NCBI GenBank assembly: GCA_008330645.1
Contig: VLTN01000015.1
Coordinates: 434,001 to 498,000 of the forward strand
Direction: 5' to 3'
Length of the DNA: 64,000 nucleotides
DNA from: Cafeteria roenbergensis
Lineage: Eukaryota; Sar; Bigyra; Bicosoecida; Cafeteriaceae
The position numbers were made by a program, and so were the translations under genes. Shown here in pieces: positions 60,901-64,000 of the stretch. Position 1 is the stretch's first letter. Each line of letters begins with the position of its first letter. The notes beneath the pieces were generated by a model. That model worked only from the letters and a program-made list of their open reading frames with translations. It ran no database searches and was not told the DNA's origin.

Positions 60901-61064
60901 TGCTCGAGGCACGGACATGCGGCTCAGGCCTGATATCGCGACCTTTCACAGCGACGCCTGGCGGCTGCGCGCGTCGTCCGCAGAAAGGAGAGACGGTTGC
61001 TCAAATCGCCTTGGCCAACGACGACTTCAAGATGCTTGGCCTGCTACAGGGCTTCTTGGAGTAG
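57995..61064 (+). CDS. Ankyrin-repeat protein with one repeat per 99-nt exon
   Basis: Twelve exons encode 488 aa: 57995-58108, 58287-58385, 58500-58598, 58705-58803, 58952-59050, 59265-59363, 59507-59605, 59742-59840, 60049-60429, 60537-60635, 60744-60842, 60984-61064. Nine exons (2-8, 10, 11) are exactly 99 nt, all introns are phase 0, and each 99-nt exon is one 33-residue ankyrin repeat starting at the DG-T-L position and ending after GAD....D (for example DGRTALMLAVAERHAETAAALL). Exon 1 is an N-cap repeat. Exon 9 holds a degenerate repeat, a basic linker (RPRSKRHKFSSKR) and a second cap-like repeat (SLLSAVANNLLDDAQAKLDEG), so there are two repeat arrays. The TAG stop follows LLQGFLE. Ankyrin arrays bind proteins; no enzymatic domain or partner is evident. 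Introns are 106-214 nt. Confidence 0.9.
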
Positions 61065-61504
61065 TCTGCCGAAGCAGCGACAGGGGCTTGCCGATCGAGT
61101 TGCCCCCCCCCCCCCCTCCACCCCCCTTTAGGAGCGCGTGTGACGGTTGGGGCGCTTGTTGGATTCCTGGGAACGGCTGCAATGCGCACGCCAACGGTTG
61201 CCCGCGAGCCCAACCGATGCCATCGCCCACGCCTCACGACTCGTTGCAGGGTCAGCCTTTGGGTGCCACCGCTCGCTTCGTGCTGGTGCATGCGTGCTGG
61301 GTTGGGAGTGCCTGCGCGCTCGGCGCAGCCTTTGCAGGCCGCGGCGGCCCGCGTGTTGCTGCATTGCGTGGTCGGCTTGGAGCGCCCGCCTCAAAAACGA
61401 CTCCGCTGCAATTCATGTCAAGGTGTGTGTGTGGGGGTGGGGGTGGGGGCTGCATCTCCTGCCACGCAAATGAGACACTGACTGCGCGGAGCCCAACCAA
61501 CAAT
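61065..61504. other. Convergent intergenic region with C14 and G-rich tracts
   Basis: About 440 nt lies between converging stops. A run of about 14 C starts at 61103 followed by another C-run, and a GTGGGGGTGGGGGTGGGGG block (about 61431-61450) could form a G-quadruplex. No gene is seen. Confidence 0.55.
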
Positions 61505-63925
61505 CTACACCACGCTGAGGTCGGGCCGAAGTGTGGAGAGCGGCACCCACGGCTCGTCCGGCATCCCGGGAAGAGGTGCAAGCAGCCCCCAGGACTCGTC
61601 CTCGTCTGTCGCAAGCAGGGTTGCCGCGGAGCCCGCTGGCAGTGATGCGTAGGCGAATCGAGGGTCGATGCCCTTGGTTGGTTTCCAGCCCGAGGGGCAA
61701 CGCACTGCCATCGGCAGTGGGACTCCGTGCCACGACTGCACGTTGTGGCGAGCTTCGTCGTCGATGACGACGTCGAGGGGCTGCGAGGACTCCCCAGTGT
61801 GGTCGGTCTGGGGCTCTGCAGCATCTCCCAGCCTCGCGGACGCCATGGCATGCACCGGGACAACAAACGTTGACGGCAGCCACCCTTCCTCGCCCGTGCG
61901 CTGGCTACGGCCCTCCCACCAGCCGCTGTCGTCAAATTCTCGCACAAACACGACGTCGCCGGGCTCCATGGACAGCTCGCCTTCGTCTGCCGCCTCGTAC
62001 GCCGAGTGAGCCACATACGGAACCCCGAAGCTCTCTGTGTCCCCCCTGGCACTCCCAAGGCCTCTGGACGACCGCAGGCCAGCGCCACGCGCGCTGCCTA
62101 AACTGCGCATGCTTCCCGCGCCCTGGCTGGCGAGCGCGCGCTTCGACGTGGCGCGCTTTCCTGCTGTAGCATTCTCCGGCACGGCGCGCGCAGTCTCGGC
62201 CTCGAGGTCGAAAGTCCCTTCGTCGTCACCCAGGTCAAACGCGTCGATGTCCTCCACAGCCCACTCCTCCGCGAAGGGATCGGCCGAAGTCTCGACCTCG
62301 CCGGTGCCCGGGTCCCGCCGCTCCCACACGTCCTTGGAAAGGTTATACCGCCACAGGCCGCTTCCTTGCCGCGGCACGGGCCCAGAGGCGAGACTCGGCC
62401 GGCGATGCTCCGACGCGTTGCCAGGAACGGTGTGCTCATCGCTGCCCGGCTGCCGCGGCTGGCCGTTGAGCGCGTGGTCGTCCTCCTCTGGGACCACTGT
62501 GAGCACGGCAAGGTCCGCCGGGCTGGACGGGCCGGCAAGGCCGTTGTGCCGACCGGCGTGCGGGCTCCGCGGCTTGACCTGCCCTGGTTGTCCGATGAAG
62601 CTCCCTGTCGCGGCGTTGGTGGGCGCAACGAGCTCCGCAACGGGGAGGCCGCGCTTGTTGAGTGCGGCCAGCCCGCCAGGCGGCAGGTCCGCCTCGGAGG
62701 CCCACTGCAAGAAAGTGCAGGGCAGGTACCCACGGCGCGGCTGGCTTGGGTCAGGCCCCTGAGCGGGTTCCGCGTCGCCGTCCGCCGGCTGCATGGGCAC
62801 GACGCGGCAGAGCCACCACCCGCTTTCGTCCTCCTCTTCCACCATCACCACTGTTGCGGCCGGCACCGAGAGCTCCCCGTCGTCCACTGCCTGGTAGGCC
62901 TCGATGCAGGTCGCGAGCCCAGCTCCCCGGCCGTCCCGGGGCGTGCGGACGGCAAACTTGGCCTCCCCGAACGCGCCATAAGCGGACCGGCCGGTCAGGC
63001 CGCCGGAGCGGAACGTGGTGAGCCCCGAACGCGCCGAGTCTTTCCACCGGAGGCCCTCGGGCAGGTCGGCCTCCGCAAAGAGCGTGGGGTGGATGGATGT
63101 CTCGCCCTGCTCGGTGACGTCGACTTCCCTTGAGTCGGACGGGCGCCCCGGCGAGCCGCTGCGGCCCTCGTTCTCTCCGCCGTCGCGAGGCCCGTGAACG
63201 GGTGCGCGGGGGGAGCTTTGCTGGGACAGACTGCCTCCCCTCGGCGATGCTGTGGGGGAGTGTGAGCGGTCCTTGGTCGCCCCAGCCCAGCCAGGCGCCG
63301 CAGCAGGAGCGTGCTTGCCGTCCCTAGCGGGCGTGGCGGGCTCGCCGAACATCGCCTTGTCGGCCGCCTGCACCAGCGATGGGGTGAGGATGCCAGCGCC
63401 GGGCGTGCCACTGCTTGCGCCAGGCGACTCGGCGGCCTCGAGCAGCAAGTCCACCGCGCGCTTTCCCGGGAAACGCTGCGGATGGTTCTGCGCGCTTTGA
63501 GGGCCGAGGACCCGCGACGGGCTGTCTGCCAGGCGCTGGTGCTGCGCCTCCTGCTCCGGGTGGTGAGCGCTCCCTTGTGGCCGGCCGTCGGGGCCGGAGC
63601 CGGCGGAGCCGGAGCCGGAGCCGGCGGCTCGCTTCGACGCCGCCGGGCCGACGGTCGCCGTGCCTGCATTCCATGCCGAGTCGGCGACCACAGCGCGATC
63701 AGCCGTGGGGGACTCGACCTGGCCGGGGAGATGCGGTGCGCCGTGGTCAACGGTGCCGAAGTGAACCGAGCGCATGTGGCTCGCTTTGAATTGCGTGTAC
63801 ACGCTTGAGAGCGGCCCCGCTTCAGAGCTGGCGCCTGACGACTCGTAGGCGCGGTTTTGCCACGCACGGGCTCTTGCCGCAGCGGCGGCCGCCGCAGGCG
63901 AGACAGCAGTGTGCACAGGTTCCAT
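61505..63925 (-). CDS. Two-SH3-domain adaptor-like protein (start uncertain, possibly 5' partial)
   Basis: From the ATG at 63925 this exon encodes 806 aa. SH3 domain 1 (about 338-405) runs CIEAYQAVDDGELSVPAATVVMV, ESGWWLCRV and GYLPCTFLQ, with an insert in the distal loop. SH3 domain 2 (about 636-695) is more canonical: AHSAYEAADEGELSMEPGDVVFV, DSGWWEGR and GWLPSTFV. SH3 domains bind Pro-rich peptides, often in actin or endocytic adaptors. The N-terminal 330 residues and the linker are disordered and Ser/Pro-rich, with SARG-type motifs (LGSARGAGLRSS) like those in the PPP4R4-like tail. The reading frame stays open from the ATG to the window edge (25 further codons), so the true start may be upstream or after an intron there. 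No catalytic domain is present. The partner is unknown. Confidence 0.78.
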   Translation of the reverse strand: MEPVHTAVSPAAAAAAARARAWQNRAYESSGASSEAGPLSSVYTQFKASHMRSVHFGTVDHGAPHLPGQVESPTADRAVVADSAWNAGTATVGPAASKRAAGSGSGSAGSGPDGRPQGSAHHPEQEAQHQRLADSPSRVLGPQSAQNHPQRFPGKRAVDLLLEAAESPGASSGTPGAGILTPSLVQAADKAMFGEPATPARDGKHAPAAAPGWAGATKDRSHSPTASPRGGSLSQQSSPRAPVHGPRDGGENEGRSGSPGRPSDSREVDVTEQGETSIHPTLFAEADLPEGLRWKDSARSGLTTFRSGGLTGRSAYGAFGEAKFAVRTPRDGRGAGLATCIEAYQAVDDGELSVPAATVVMVEEEDESGWWLCRVVPMQPADGDAEPAQGPDPSQPRRGYLPCTFLQWASEADLPPGGLAALNKRGLPVAELVAPTNAATGSFIGQPGQVKPRSPHAGRHNGLAGPSSPADLAVLTVVPEEDDHALNGQPRQPGSDEHTVPGNASEHRRPSLASGPVPRQGSGLWRYNLSKDVWERRDPGTGEVETSADPFAEEWAVEDIDAFDLGDDEGTFDLEAETARAVPENATAGKRATSKRALASQGAGSMRSLGSARGAGLRSSRGLGSARGDTESFGVPYVAHSAYEAADEGELSMEPGDVVFVREFDDSGWWEGRSQRTGEEGWLPSTFVVPVHAMASARLGDAAEPQTDHTGESSQPLDVVIDDEARHNVQSWHGVPLPMAVRCPSGWKPTKGIDPRFAYASLPAGSAATLLATDEDESWGLLAPLPGMPDEPWVPLSTLRPDLSVV

Positions 63926-64000
63926 GGCGGTCGGTCGAAGCGAGGACTTGATTGCAGGCTGCTTCGGCTTGGTCGCCTGCAGAAAGGCCCGCGCGGTGCC

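Noticed and set aside
1-64000. A single new multi-gene system such as a defence island or metabolic cluster
   Set aside because: Neighbouring genes are unrelated conserved eukaryotic functions with separate promoters; no mobile element, integrase or shared theme links them.

Overview
The window is nuclear DNA from a very GC-rich, gene-dense unicellular eukaryote that carries a flagellum. Evidence for a eukaryote: 31 GT-AG introns can be placed by joining protein homology across them; there are nuclear-type tRNA genes with internal A and B boxes and T-run terminators; and the genes encode a cytosolic-type prolyl-tRNA synthetase, symplekin, Sft2, IFT22, an androglobin-like protein and a PP4 regulatory subunit. 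The flagellate inference rests on IFT22, a C11orf65/MFI-like IQ protein and the androglobin-like protein. A mitochondrial-type RecA rules out animals and fungi. A high-GC heterotrophic stramenopile such as a bicosoecid (Cafeteria-like) fits best, but a high-GC alga (haptophyte, pelagophyte) cannot be excluded from sequence alone.

Layout. 1-1269: 3' end of a repeat protein of unknown function. 1270-3902: lower-GC tract with five identical tRNA-Gln(CUG) genes in both orientations. 3903-6471 (minus): MaoC-type hotdog hydratase, then IFT22 (4 exons). 6609-8648 (plus): C11orf65/MFI-like IQ protein. 9097-20058 (minus): giant PPP4R4-like HEAT protein (about 3480 aa, nearly all in one exon). 20475-23315 (plus): Rossmann epimerase fused to two CbiX/SirB chelatase-like domains. 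23754-25499 (minus): organellar RecA. 25671-30441 (plus): membrane-anchored M16 (insulysin/nardilysin-like) peptidase. 30767-33209 (minus): DNA polymerase X family protein lacking all catalytic carboxylates. 33682-34759 and 35000-36096 (plus): SFT2 and an NlpC/P60-like protein. 36406-40095 (minus): large SPRY-domain protein. 40357-42924 (plus): ProRS. 43571-49648 (minus): symplekin. 50050-51588 (plus): AFG1-like ATPase. 52111-57774 (plus): androglobin-like protein. 57995-61064 (plus): ankyrin gene in which each repeat is one 99-nt exon. 61505-63925 (minus): two-SH3 protein.

The genes are mostly unrelated housekeeping and flagellar functions, not a pathway or operon. From IFT22 rightward they alternate as head-to-head pairs sharing short promoter intervals (about 140-475 bp) and tail-to-tail ends; most promoters are therefore bidirectional. 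Introns are short (106-519 nt), 23 of 31 donors read GTGAG and 29 of 31 acceptors end GCAG. The high GC content leaves long open frames on the wrong strand throughout; those were discarded. The most striking items are the catalytically dead Pol X, the exon-per-repeat ankyrin gene, the tRNA-Gln cluster with a promoter element at a fixed -31 position, and the epimerase-chelatase fusion.
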